A stretch of DNA of 64,000 nt, from contig JAFKIY010000006.1 of assembly GCA_017306245.1 (NCBI GenBank), positions 1 through 64,000 on the forward strand, given 5' to 3'. This DNA is from Micrococcales bacterium. GTDB taxonomy: Bacteria > Actinomycetota > Actinomycetes > Actinomycetales > Microbacteriaceae. The notes beneath the pieces are model-generated. The model had not been told where the DNA came from. It searched no databases and was given only the letters and a program-made list of their open reading frames with translations. Position numbers and translations under genes: made by a program. Numbering within the stretch: the stretch's first letter is position 1; each line of letters opens with the position of its first letter. Positions 23,884 through 32,297 of this stretch are shown piece after piece.

Positions 23884-25260
23884 TTATCCCGCCGCCATGT
23901 CCTGGAACCGCGAGAAGTGACCCTGGAACGCCACGGTGATCGTGCGGGTCGGACCGTTGCGGTGCTTGGCCACAATGAAGTCCGCTTCGCCGGCGCGCGG
24001 GTTCTCCTTCTCGTACGCGCTTTCGCGGTGGAGCAGGATCACGAGGTCAGCATCCTGCTCGAGCGAACCCGACTCGCGCAGATCGGACAGCGCGGGCATC
24101 TTGTCCGTCCGCTGCTCCGGGCCGCGGTTCAGCTGCGACAGTGCGACGACCGGCACCTGGAGTTCCTTCGCGAGAAGCTTGAGCGCGCGGGAGAACTCGC
24201 TCACTTCCTGCTGCCGGGATTCCACGCGTTTGCCCGAGGTCATGAGCTGCAGGTAGTCGATGATGACCATCTTCAGGCCGACGCGCTGCTTGAGCCGGCG
24301 GCACTTGGCCCGAATCTCCACGAGGGTCATGTTCGGGCTGTCGTCGAGATAGAGGGGGGCGTCGTTGATGCGGCCGCGCGTGTGCGCGATCGTCGTCCAG
24401 TCCCGGCTGTCGACCGTGCCCTTCCGCATGTTCTGCAGCGGGACGGACGCTTCGGCCGACAACAGCCTCATCGCGATTTCGCTCCGGCCCATCTCGAGCG
24501 AGAACACGATCGACGGCAGGTCGTTCTGGATGGATGCCGCGCGGGCGAAATCCAGCGCGAGCGTCGACTTGCCGAGCGCGGGGCGCGCGGCGACGATGAT
24601 GAGTTGCCCCGGATGCAGACCGTTGGTGAGCTCGTCGAGCTCGGCGAAGCCCGTGGGGATGCCGGTCATCAGGCCGCCGCGGCCCTTCGCCGCCTCGATC
24701 TCGTCGATCGCGGTCTCGACGGCCGTCGTCAGCGGGACGAAGTCCTCGGAGTCGACGCCTCCCGTCACGCCGTAGATCTCCGCCTGGGCGTTGTTGACGA
24801 GGTCCACGACCTCGCCTTCCGACGCGTACCCCATTTGCACGATGCGGGTTCCGGCCTCGACGAGCCGGCGCAGAACCGCCTTCTCCGCGACGATGTTCGC
24901 GTAGAACCCGGCGTTGGCCGCGGTCGGCACGAGTCCGGTGAGCGTGTGCAGGTACTCGGCGCCGCCCGCACGGGAGAGCTCGCCGGTCTTCGTCAACTCG
25001 TCGGTCACCGCAATGACGTCCGTCGGCTCGCCGTGCGAGTAGAGGGAAAGGATCGCGTCGAAGATGAGTTCGTGCTTCGGGATGTAGAAGTCGGCGGCGC
25101 GCACGGTTTCGATCACATCGGCGACGGCATCCTTGCTGAGCAGCATCCCGCCGATGGCGCTCTGTTCGGCCAGCAGGTCGTGAGGGGGCGTGCGCTCGCC
25201 CTGCCTGCTGTCCGTGGCCGAACGCTGATCCCCCGCGAGGCCAAGGTGAGCTATCGACAT
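23884..25260 (-). CDS. dnaB: Replicative DNA helicase
   Basis: 458 residues, normal for an intein-free DnaB. The N-terminal primase-interacting domain (PPHDLLAEQSAIGGMLLSKDAVADVIE) is followed by the RecA-like motor with Walker A ARPALGKST, the H1a region SLEMGRSEIAMRLLS, Walker B MVIIDYLQLM and the arginine-finger region KHRNGPTRTI. It unwinds DNA 5'-3' at the fork. Many actinobacterial dnaB genes carry inteins; this one does not. It lies downstream of rplI on the same strand, but a terminator and a 500-bp gap separate them. Confidence 0.96.
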   Translation of the reverse strand: MSIAHLGLAGDQRSATDSRQGERTPPHDLLAEQSAIGGMLLSKDAVADVIETVRAADFYIPKHELIFDAILSLYSHGEPTDVIAVTDELTKTGELSRAGGAEYLHTLTGLVPTAANAGFYANIVAEKAVLRRLVEAGTRIVQMGYASEGEVVDLVNNAQAEIYGVTGGVDSEDFVPLTTAVETAIDEIEAAKGRGGLMTGIPTGFAELDELTNGLHPGQLIIVAARPALGKSTLALDFARAASIQNDLPSIVFSLEMGRSEIAMRLLSAEASVPLQNMRKGTVDSRDWTTIAHTRGRINDAPLYLDDSPNMTLVEIRAKCRRLKQRVGLKMVIIDYLQLMTSGKRVESRQQEVSEFSRALKLLAKELQVPVVALSQLNRGPEQRTDKMPALSDLRESGSLEQDADLVILLHRESAYEKENPRAGEADFIVAKHRNGPTRTITVAFQGHFSRFQDMAAG

Positions 25261-25478
25261 CCCTGTCCCTTTCGGTATCGTCAAGCGCTTGCGCGCAGCA
25301 TGGTCCTGTAGTGCGCCGGGCGCGCCGATACCGATTGCGGTGGCGCGAATTCGGCGAGCCTTCCGCAATCAGGTCTACTCCACACCGACGACATTCACGG
25401 TGACCCGTCGGGCGAATGTCTTTTTCGTGTCGGTGCGGCTCAACACTAGGAACTCTGTGCCCGGCTCTCAACCAGCCC

Positions 25479-25554
25479 TGTGGACAACGCTGTGGATTAT
25501 CTGCGCGAAACTCCGCAGCCGGTGTTGGCAACCTGTGGAGGATTCTGTGGATTA
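25479..25554. other. DnaA-box-like cluster in the dnaB-rplI gap
   Basis: TGTGGACAA (25479-25487, reverse complement of TTGTCCACA), and two TGTGGATTA (25491-25499 and 25546-25554) lie in one orientation within 76 bp. The rest of the 508-bp gap (25261-25768) holds no gene: it contains the dnaB leader, this cluster, an AT-richer stretch near 25555-25650 and the rplI terminator. Confidence 0.5.
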
Positions 25555-25723
25555 GCGGAAATTTTCGGGGTACATACCACGGTTGACCAGCATTTTCTCT
25601 ACCCTGACGCTGTGTGTAGAAACATGTTTATAGTTGTGGTTGAGGGTTGACGCCCCGCGGGCGCGACTGTGCAAAACAGGGTGCGCCCCGCTACCCCCCA
25701 AGTGGGGGTCGCGGGCAGAAAGA

Positions 25724-25759
25724 AGCGGCACGGGCGGGTCGAAACCCGCCCGTGCCGCT
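25724..25759 (-). terminator. Terminator after rplI
   Basis: A perfect 16-bp stem (25724-25739 with 25744-25759) closes on a CGAA tetraloop 9 nt past the rplI stop. On the minus strand the stem is followed by TCTTTCT, a short pyrimidine tract. Confidence 0.8.
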
Positions 25760-25768
25760 GCCTGTGGA

Positions 25769-26221
25769 CTACTTCGCCGCGACGACCTTGATCGTGATCG
25801 TGGCGACCAGGTCATCCCTCAGCCGAACCGTCGCCTCGTGCTCGCCGGTCGACTTGATCGGAGCGGAAAGCTCGATCTTCCGCTTGTCCAGAGAGCCGAG
25901 GCCGGCCGCGGAAACCGCATCCGCGATGTCGGAGGTCTTCACCGACCCGAAGAGCCGGCCGCCTTCGCCGGCGGTCACCGTGAGGGTGACCGGCGTCGCC
26001 TGCAGCTTCGACTTCAGGTCCTGGGCCTCCTCCACCGTCGCGTGTTCGCGAGCGGAGCGGGCAGCCTTGATCTGTTCGATCTGCTTGCCGCCGCCACGGG
26101 TCCACACCACGGCCCAGCCCTGCGGGATGAGGTAGTTGCGGGCGAACCCGTTCTTGACGTCGACGATGTCGCCGGGGGCGCCGAGGCCCGTGACTTCATG
26201 CGTGAGAATCAGTTTCGACAT
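25769..26221 (-). CDS. rplI: 50S ribosomal protein L9
   Basis: 150 residues. The N-terminal RNA-binding domain contains [25 protein letters not shown], the L9 signature, followed by the long linking helix ([21 protein letters not shown]) and the C-terminal domain with [16 protein letters not shown]. It is the last gene of rpsF-ssb-rpsR-rplI and is followed by a strong terminator. Confidence 0.97.
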   Translation of the reverse strand: MSKLILTHEVTGLGAPGDIVDVKNGFARNYLIPQGWAVVWTRGGGKQIEQIKAARSAREHATVEEAQDLKSKLQATPVTLTVTAGEGGRLFGSVKTSDIADAVSAAGLGSLDKRKIELSAPIKSTGEHEATVRLRDDLVATITIKVVAAK

Positions 26222-26232
26222 GTCCGTGTCTC

Positions 26233-26496
26233 CTAACGGCCCGAACCCGCGTATGGCAGCAAAGCCATTTCGCGGGCGTTCTTGACGGCACGGGCGATGA
26301 GGCGCTGCTCCTGGACGGAAACGCCGGTGATTCGGCGGGCGCGGATTTTTCCGCGCTCGGAGATGAACTTGCGAAGGGTGGCGACATCCTTGTAGTCGAT
26401 GACGCCGACCGTGATCGCCTTCGCCGGGGCGAGCGGCTTGCCGCCCTTGGCTCCGCGAAGCGGTTTGCGGCGGTCGCCGCTGGACTTTCCTGCCAT
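26233..26496 (-). CDS. rpsR: 30S ribosomal protein S18
   Basis: 87 residues with [55 protein letters not shown], the S18 signature. The N-terminus has no cysteine zinc motif, so this is a zinc-independent type. It partners S6 (rpsF) on the 30S platform. It sits between ssb and rplI, separated from ssb by a 111-bp gap that holds a diverged repeat. Confidence 0.97.
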   Translation of the reverse strand: MAGKSSGDRRKPLRGAKGGKPLAPAKAITVGVIDYKDVATLRKFISERGKIRARRITGVSVQEQRLIARAVKNAREMALLPYAGSGR

Positions 26497-26534
26497 GATT
26501 TCCTGCTTTCTGATCTAATTCTTTGGGACCGGCC

Positions 26535-26607
26535 GCCGAGACGGCGTCCGGCGCTGGCGTCGCTGCGCCGGCCAGAAATGGCCTTCGCTCCAAGCTCCAG
26601 CGCGCTG
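26535..26607. repeat. Dispersed intergenic repeat, copy A (with 23-nt insertion)
   Basis: Segments 26535-26554 and 26578-26607 match the contiguous 50-nt copy B (52711-52760) at 17 of 20 and 24 of 30 positions; 23 nt unique to this copy lie between. It fills the gap between ssb and rpsR and touches the ssb stop codon. Confidence 0.65.
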
Positions 26608-27099
26608 TTAGAACGGCGTCTCGTCGTTGAAGTTGCCTGGCGTGTTCCACACGTCGCCAGAGGAATCGGATGCGGGAGCCGAAGCCCACGGCTCCTCCGC
26701 GCCCTGTCCGCCCTGGCTGCCGCGGGAGGCACCGCCCGTCGTCCGGGTCACCTGGGCGGTGGCGTAACGCAGGCTCGGGCCGATCTCGTCGACCTCGATC
26801 TCATAGCTCGTGCGCTTCTCGCCTTCCTTCGTCTCGTAGCTGCGCTGCTTGAGGCGCCCGGTCGCGATAACCCTGGCTCCCTTGCTCAGCGAACCGGCGA
26901 CGTGCTCGGCGAACTCGCGCCACACCGACGCGCGGAGGAACAGCGCTTCGCCGTCCTTCCAGTCGTTGGCGGCGCGGTCGAACGTGCGCGGCGTGGAGGC
27001 GATCGTGAAGTTCGCTACGGCCAGCCCGTTCTGCGTGAAGCGCAGCTCGGGGTCCGCGGTCAGGTTTCCGACCACCGTGATGACGGTCTCTCCGGCCAT
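26608..27099 (-). CDS. ssb: Single-stranded DNA-binding protein
   Basis: 163 residues. The OB fold spans residues about 1-112 ([38 protein letters not shown] ... [44 protein letters not shown]). A Gly/Ser-rich linker follows, and the acidic tip FNDETPF matches the SSB-Ct (DDIPF-like) that recruits repair and replication proteins. It starts 3 nt after rpsF, so the two are co-translated. Confidence 0.96.
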   Translation of the reverse strand: MAGETVITVVGNLTADPELRFTQNGLAVANFTIASTPRTFDRAANDWKDGEALFLRASVWREFAEHVAGSLSKGARVIATGRLKQRSYETKEGEKRTSYEIEVDEIGPSLRYATAQVTRTTGGASRGSQGGQGAEEPWASAPASDSSGDVWNTPGNFNDETPF

Positions 27100-27102
27100 G
27101 AT

Positions 27103-27537
27103 CTACTCCGAATCCTTGTCGGCGGCATCCTCTGAGGCCTTCGCAACCGAGGCGGTGCTCTTCTGCGCGGATGACGACCTCGGGGTTGCCGCGGCCTTCC
27201 GGGCGGCCCGCTCGGCGGACAGTCTCGCAGCTTCGGCAACCTGCGCGATCGCTTCCTCAGCACGGAGGACCTTCGTGCGCATGACGGCCTCGCTGAGCTT
27301 CAACTGGCGGTCGAGCTCGATCGTCGCGGCGGGCGTTGCCGTCATGTCGACGACCGCGTAAATGCCTTCGGTCTTCTTGTTGATTTCGTAGGCCAGACGG
27401 CGCTTGCCCCAAATGTCGACCTTCTCGATCGTGCCGCCATCCGCGCGGATGACGCCCAGGAACTTGTCGAGGCTCGGAGCAACGGTGCGCTCGTCGATCT
27501 CTGGATCGAGAATCACCATGAGTTCGTACTGATGCAT
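27103..27537 (-). CDS. rpsF: 30S ribosomal protein S6 with C-terminal extension
   Basis: 144 residues. The first 95 form the S6 fold ([25 protein letters not shown], then [29 protein letters not shown]). About 45 extra residues rich in Ala, Ser, Lys and Asp follow ([34 protein letters not shown]), a low-complexity tail that is common in Microbacteriaceae. It is the first gene of its operon; AGGAGG precedes the ATG, and a palindrome that could form a leader hairpin lies 30 nt upstream. Confidence 0.96.
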   Translation of the reverse strand: MHQYELMVILDPEIDERTVAPSLDKFLGVIRADGGTIEKVDIWGKRRLAYEINKKTEGIYAVVDMTATPAATIELDRQLKLSEAVMRTKVLRAEEAIAQVAEAARLSAERAARKAAATPRSSSAQKSTASVAKASEDAADKDSE

Positions 27538-27566
27538 AACTAACCCACCTCCTTTGGACTAGAACG

Positions 27567-27585
27567 GTTACAGACGGTCTGTAAC
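27567..27585. promoter_or_regulatory. 19-bp perfect palindrome in the rpsF/ino1 divergent gap
   Basis: GTTACAGAC and GTCTGTAAC flank a single central base. It lies 30 nt before the rpsF start and 97 nt before ino1. In rpsF mRNA it could form a hairpin with an ACCGU loop near the ribosome site, as part of an S6:S18 autoregulatory leader; as DNA it could be a repressor operator. Confidence 0.5.
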
Positions 27586-27681
27586 AGGAGGGTTGTGGCA
27601 TCGTGCCGCACGGTCAGCAGACCGAGGGCAACCTGCCTAGTGTAGTCATTGTCCCACCCACGTTTCAAGGAGAAGTGAAGT

Positions 27682-28752
27682 ATGCCCATTCGGGTTGCCC
27701 TCGCCGGTGTCGGAAACTGCGCCAACGCGCTCGTCCAGGGGGTCGCGTTCTACCGCGACGTCGCCCAGGACGAGGTCGTCCCCGGCCTCATGCACAACCG
27801 ACTGGGCGGATTAGCGGTCGGCGACATCCAGTTCGTCGCGGCGTTCGACGTCGACGCGCTCAAGGTGGGAACGGACCTCGCCGAGGCGATCTGGGCGAGC
27901 CAGAACGACACGCTGCGGTTCGCGGAGGTGCCTCCATGCGGCGTCACCGTGCAGCGCGGTCCGACGCTCGACGGGCTCGGAGAGTACTACCGGCAGGTTG
28001 TCGACGAGTCGACCGCCCCCGTCGTCGACGTCGCCCAGGCGTTGCGCGACGCGAACGCCGACGTTCTGGTGTGCTACCTGCCCGTCGGATCGGATGCCGC
28101 GGTGAAGGCCTACGCCCAGGCCGCGATCGACGCGGGCGTCGCGTTCGTGAATGCCCTGCCGGTGTTCGTCGCGAGTGACCCGCAGTGGGCGAAGAAGTTC
28201 ACCGATGCGGGAGTTCCCCTCGTCGGAGACGATGTGAAAAGCCAGCTGGGTGCGACAATCACGCACCGGGTGCTCGCCCGGCTCTTCGAGCAGCGCGGCC
28301 TCGTGCTCGATCGCACCTACCAGCTGAACGTCGGCGGCAACATGGATTTCAAGAACATGCTGGAGCGCTCGCGCCTCGAATCGAAGAAGATTTCCAAGAC
28401 GCAGGCGGTGACGAGCAACATCAGCGCGCACCTCGACCCGAAGAACGTGCACGTCGGACCGAGCGACCACGTGCCGTGGCTCATCGACCGGAAGTTCGCC
28501 TACGTGCGCCTCGAGGGGCACGGTTTCGGCAACGCCCCGACGAGCCTCGAATACAAACTGGAAGTGTGGGATTCGCCCAACTCGGCGGGCGTCGTGATCG
28601 ACGCCATCCGGGTGGCGAAGCTCGCGCTGGATGCCGGCGTCGGCGGGCCGCTCACCGCGGCCTCCGCCTACCTCATGAAGTCGCCGCCGGTGCAACACCC
28701 GGACGAAGAGGCTCGCAACCTGCTCGAGGCCTTCATCCAGAATCCCACCTAG
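27682..28752 (+). CDS. ino1: Inositol-3-phosphate synthase
   Basis: 356 residues, the short actinobacterial form. It converts glucose-6-phosphate to 1L-myo-inositol-1-phosphate with NAD, the first step to phosphatidylinositol and mycothiol. The NAD-binding N-terminus has [17 protein letters not shown]. The catalytic part has [25 protein letters not shown] and [29 protein letters not shown], with the lysines that bind substrate, and [18 protein letters not shown] lies 8 nt upstream of the ATG. It converges with the CCA gene, with overlapping stop codons. Confidence 0.95.
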   Translation: MPIRVALAGVGNCANALVQGVAFYRDVAQDEVVPGLMHNRLGGLAVGDIQFVAAFDVDALKVGTDLAEAIWASQNDTLRFAEVPPCGVTVQRGPTLDGLGEYYRQVVDESTAPVVDVAQALRDANADVLVCYLPVGSDAAVKAYAQAAIDAGVAFVNALPVFVASDPQWAKKFTDAGVPLVGDDVKSQLGATITHRVLARLFEQRGLVLDRTYQLNVGGNMDFKNMLERSRLESKKISKTQAVTSNISAHLDPKNVHVGPSDHVPWLIDRKFAYVRLEGHGFGNAPTSLEYKLEVWDSPNSAGVVIDAIRVAKLALDAGVGGPLTAASAYLMKSPPVQHPDEEARNLLEAFIQNPT

Positions 28753-30173
28753 CGGGCCGACCACCAGTCGCGCAGGCGCTGTTCTGCCTCAGCGTCGCCC
28801 AGCGGGCCTTCGGAAAGCCGGAGCTCGAGCAGGAATCGGTACGCATCGCCGACATCCCTTCCGGGCGGTATGCCGAGAATCGCCATGATCTGTTCGCCGT
28901 TCAGGTCTGGGCGGATGGCGGCAAGTTCCTCTTCTTCGCTGAGCGCCGCGATCCGCTTCTCAAGATCGTCGTACGCGAACGACAGGCGGTCCGCCTTGCG
29001 GCGATTGCGCGTCGTGACATCCGCCCTCGTCAAAATGTGCAGGCGCTCCAGGAGCGGGCCGGCATCCCGCACGTAGCGGCGAACGGCGGAATCCGTCCAC
29101 GCCCCTTCCGTGTACCCGAAAAACCGCAGGTGCAGCTCGATGAGCCGAGCGACGTTGCCGATTGTCTCCTTGTCGAAACGCAGCTCGCGCAGGCGCTTCG
29201 AGGCAAGCTTCGCCCCCACGACGTCATGGTGGTGGAACGTCACCACTCCGCCCGGTTCCACCCGTTTGGTCGCCGGCTTTCCGATATCGTGCAGGAGCGC
29301 TGCAAGACGCAAGGTCAGGTCGGGTTCGGCCTGCGGATGCCGCTCGCGCTCCAGCTCGATCGCCTGCTCGAGCACGGTCAGACTGTGCTGGTAGACATCC
29401 TTGTGATGGTGATGTTCGTCCACCTGGAGGCGAAGCGCCGGCAGTTCCGGAAGGACGAGCGAGGCGAGCCCCGTGGAGACGAGCAACTCAAGCCCCGGTC
29501 GCGGGTTCGCCGTCTTCAGGAGGCGGGAAAGTTCATCCCGCACCCGCTCCGCCGAGACGATCGAGATCCTCTCGCCAAGCGCCTGCATGGCCGAAGCGAC
29601 GGAATCGGTCACCGTGAACCCCAGCTGGGAGGTGAATCGCGCGGCGCGCATCATGCGCAGCGGATCGTCCCCGAACGAGACTTCCGGAGCTCCCGGTGTC
29701 GACAGCCTGCCCGCCATGAGGTCCTCGATGCCGCCGGACGGATCGACGAGGACCCGCTCCGGCAATCGCAACGCCATGGCGTTGACGGTGAAGTCGCGGC
29801 GCACCAGATCCCCGTCGAGTGTGTCGCCGAATTCGACCACGGGTTTGCGGGTTTCACCGTCGTACGCATCGGTGCGGTACGTGGTGATCTCCACCGTGTG
29901 GCCGTCGACGACGGCCCCGATCGTGCCGAACGCCCGCCCGACATCCCAGTGCGCTTCGGCGACCGGCGCAACAATTTCGAGGATGCGGTCGGGGCCGGCG
30001 CTCGTCGCGAAATCGAGGTCGTTGAGGGGGGCGCCCAGGAACGCATCCCGCACGGAACCTCCGACGAGAGCCAGTTCCTCGCCCGCGGCGGCGAACGCGG
30101 AAGCCAGGCGGCTGACGTGGCCGGTAGCCGCGAGCGCCTCAAGTTCGGCGACAGCCGCGGCGGCGCTCTTCAT
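28749..30173 (-). CDS. CCA tRNA nucleotidyltransferase / poly(A) polymerase family protein
   Basis: 474 residues. The nucleotidyltransferase head domain has [12 protein letters not shown] and [10 protein letters not shown], where the D-x-D carboxylates bind magnesium, and [11 protein letters not shown]. It is followed by the RNA-binding domain ([19 protein letters not shown]) and an HD domain ([25 protein letters not shown]). It adds or repairs the CCA end of tRNAs; the HD part may give phosphatase activity. The ATG at 30173 is chosen because a TAGTCT lies 7 nt before it; the open frame extends upstream without coding character. Confidence 0.93.
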   Translation of the reverse strand: MKSAAAAVAELEALAATGHVSRLASAFAAAGEELALVGGSVRDAFLGAPLNDLDFATSAGPDRILEIVAPVAEAHWDVGRAFGTIGAVVDGHTVEITTYRTDAYDGETRKPVVEFGDTLDGDLVRRDFTVNAMALRLPERVLVDPSGGIEDLMAGRLSTPGAPEVSFGDDPLRMMRAARFTSQLGFTVTDSVASAMQALGERISIVSAERVRDELSRLLKTANPRPGLELLVSTGLASLVLPELPALRLQVDEHHHHKDVYQHSLTVLEQAIELERERHPQAEPDLTLRLAALLHDIGKPATKRVEPGGVVTFHHHDVVGAKLASKRLRELRFDKETIGNVARLIELHLRFFGYTEGAWTDSAVRRYVRDAGPLLERLHILTRADVTTRNRRKADRLSFAYDDLEKRIAALSEEEELAAIRPDLNGEQIMAILGIPPGRDVGDAYRFLLELRLSEGPLGDAEAEQRLRDWWSAR

Positions 30174-30180
30174 GCGCTCA

Positions 30181-30186
30181 AGACTA
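30181..30186 (-). promoter_or_regulatory. -10 hexamer of a probable leaderless transcript (CCA gene)
   Basis: On the minus strand TAGTCT ends 7 nt before the ATG at 30173. There is no ribosome site. Confidence 0.45.
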
Positions 30187-30251
30187 CCGAGGGTCAAGCC
30201 CAATAGAATCGCTTCAGGCCGACCGGGAAAAGTCCGAGTCGGCTCCTTCCT

Positions 30252-32297
30252 ATGAGAATCCTTCCGCTCCTGCTCGCACTCGGCCTCGCCGTCGGTGGTG
30301 GCGCCGTCCCCGGCGCAGCCGTCCCGATCGATGAGGGTGGCGTGAGCATTGTCGCTGCGCCGGCCTTCTCCGGCGTCCTGAGGTCCGGGCAGCCGCTCCT
30401 CATGACCGGCTCGATCAGGAACAGTTCCGAACAGACCATGGATGCCGGAACCGCGACGATCTATCTGGGCGGGTCGCAGCTCCCCACGCGCGCCGCGGTG
30501 TCGAAGTGGCTCAGCATGGACGACTCGCCGGGTCAGAATCTGGGTACCGCGATTGACACGTTCGCGGTGGGAGAGCTCGCAGCGGGCCAGGTGCGCTCCT
30601 TCAGCATCACCGTGCCGGCCTCGGCGATCAACCTCCCGAGTGGCCAGAGCGGCGTTTACCCGGTCGCCGTGCGCCTTGCCGCGGCCGCCGTTCAGGTCGA
30701 CCTCGTTCACAGCACCCTGGTGTGGACCTCCGATACCGCGCAGAAGGATCTCAACCTCACGGTCGTCACCCCGCTCGTCGCTCCGCTTTCCACGGCCGGG
30801 CTCCTTTCGGCGGAGGACCTGGACACGCTCACCGCGCCGGGCGGGGCTCTCGACACCGAGCTTTCGACGGCACGGTCGCACGGTCTGGCGATCGGCGTCG
30901 ACCCGATGATCGTCGCGTCGATCCGGCTGCTGGGGACGAGCGCGCCGCCCTCGGCCCGCGACTGGCTCACGAGGCTCGAATCGTCCACATCCCAACTGTT
31001 CCCCCTCGCCTACGCGGATGCGGATCTCGGGCTGCAAAGGCGGGCGGGCGCTTCGGAGCCACTCGCCCCGACCTCGTTCCCGATCGACGCCAGCCTGTTC
31101 CCCGTCGGGCCGGAGGAGACGCCGGCCCCCAGCGGGTCACCGAGCCCGTCGGGCCAGCCGACCGTGCCGATCCCGGAGTCTTTGGTCAGCCTTCCCGGCT
31201 CGATCACGGGGCTCGCCTGGCCCTCCGAGACCGGACTCACCGAGAAGGATCTCGACTTCTTCTCGGCGGGCGGGTATACCCGCACCCTCGTGCCCTCCGC
31301 CGAGATCACCGGCACGACGGGGGCGAGCCCCAACGTCACGATCGGCGAACACCAGCTCACCGTTTCCGACAGCACGGTTTCCGCCGCGCTCCGCCAGGCC
31401 GCGCTGGCGACGACCGATGCGGACTGGTCCTTCGCCATGGCGTCCCTGACCGGGCTTCTGGCGGTCACGGCTGCGGAACATCCGGGTGCCACGGTCGTGG
31501 CCACGCTCGGTCGCGGCGGCGCGGCAACCGGCGAATCGATCGACCGGACGCTTACCGCCGTGGAGTCCCTGTCCTGGGTGAGGCCCACCAGCCTCGACGC
31601 GGCGCTGTCGATCACGGCAAGCCCGGCCACGCTCGCCGACAACGACGAAGGCTCGGATCGGACCGCCACCGCACGGACTCTCCTCGCCTCCGAGAGCGAC
31701 ACCGCGCGCTTTGCCACGGTCGCCGATGACCCGAGCCTGATCACCGGGCCGCAGCGGCTTGCGCTGCTCGCGCTGCTGTCGGTGTCCTGGGAAAACGACC
31801 CGGCCGGATGGGCGAGCGCCGCCGACGGGTTCCTGTCTGAGGGCTCCACGCTGCGCTCCTCCGTGCACCTTCCCGACAGCAGCCAGATCAACTTCATCCA
31901 GGAAAAGGGCAACCTGCCGATCGCCGTGCGAAACGAACTGGATTTCCCGGTGACCGTCTACGTCACGGTTCGGCCGGATCGGGCCATTCTCGACGTCCTC
32001 AACGACCGGGTGGAATTGAAGATCGAAGCGAACTCGCAGGCGAAGGCCCTGGTTCCGGTGCAGTCGATCGCCAACGGCGAAGTTCGCACGATGGTCACGC
32101 TGTCGACGGCGGCGGGCACCGCGATCTCCACGCCGACGTTCGTGGTTCTGAATGTTCAGGCCGGCTGGGAGACCGCGGCGACCGTGGTGCTCGCAGTCAT
32201 CGTGCTCCTCCTGTTCGCGGGCGGAGTGTGGCGCACCGTGCTCCGGAGCCGCAAGTCGCGTGCGCAGCGCTCTGCCGATGAGGGGGTCGAGTCGTGA
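30252..32297 (+). CDS. DUF6049 family secreted/membrane-anchored protein
   Basis: 681 residues. An N-terminal signal peptide (LPLLLALGLAVGGGAVPGAAVP) leads a large extracytoplasmic part, with a Pro/Ser-rich segment near 280-300. One C-terminal membrane helix (TAATVVLAVIVLLLFAGGVWR) is followed by a short basic cytoplasmic tail. Actinobacteria keep this protein next to murJ, as here, where the stop overlaps the murJ start by 4 bp. Its role is unknown; the context suggests help with lipid II flipping or cell wall synthesis outside the membrane. Confidence 0.88.
   Translation: MRILPLLLALGLAVGGGAVPGAAVPIDEGGVSIVAAPAFSGVLRSGQPLLMTGSIRNSSEQTMDAGTATIYLGGSQLPTRAAVSKWLSMDDSPGQNLGTAIDTFAVGELAAGQVRSFSITVPASAINLPSGQSGVYPVAVRLAAAAVQVDLVHSTLVWTSDTAQKDLNLTVVTPLVAPLSTAGLLSAEDLDTLTAPGGALDTELSTARSHGLAIGVDPMIVASIRLLGTSAPPSARDWLTRLESSTSQLFPLAYADADLGLQRRAGASEPLAPTSFPIDASLFPVGPEETPAPSGSPSPSGQPTVPIPESLVSLPGSITGLAWPSETGLTEKDLDFFSAGGYTRTLVPSAEITGTTGASPNVTIGEHQLTVSDSTVSAALRQAALATTDADWSFAMASLTGLLAVTAAEHPGATVVATLGRGGAATGESIDRTLTAVESLSWVRPTSLDAALSITASPATLADNDEGSDRTATARTLLASESDTARFATVADDPSLITGPQRLALLALLSVSWENDPAGWASAADGFLSEGSTLRSSVHLPDSSQINFIQEKGNLPIAVRNELDFPVTVYVTVRPDRAILDVLNDRVELKIEANSQAKALVPVQSIANGEVRTMVTLSTAAGTAISTPTFVVLNVQAGWETAATVVLAVIVLLLFAGGVWRTVLRSRKSRAQRSADEGVES

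Noticed and set aside
25691-25710. Short CCCCC/GGGGG hairpin near 25700
   Set aside because: The stem is only 5-6 bp of pure C/G beside the much stronger rplI terminator, so it is likely incidental.
30174-31037. N-terminal extension of the CCA nucleotidyltransferase
   Set aside because: The frame stays open upstream, but it is opposite DUF6049, is Arg/Gly-rich, and the family begins at the ATG at 30173 with a -10 hexamer just before it.
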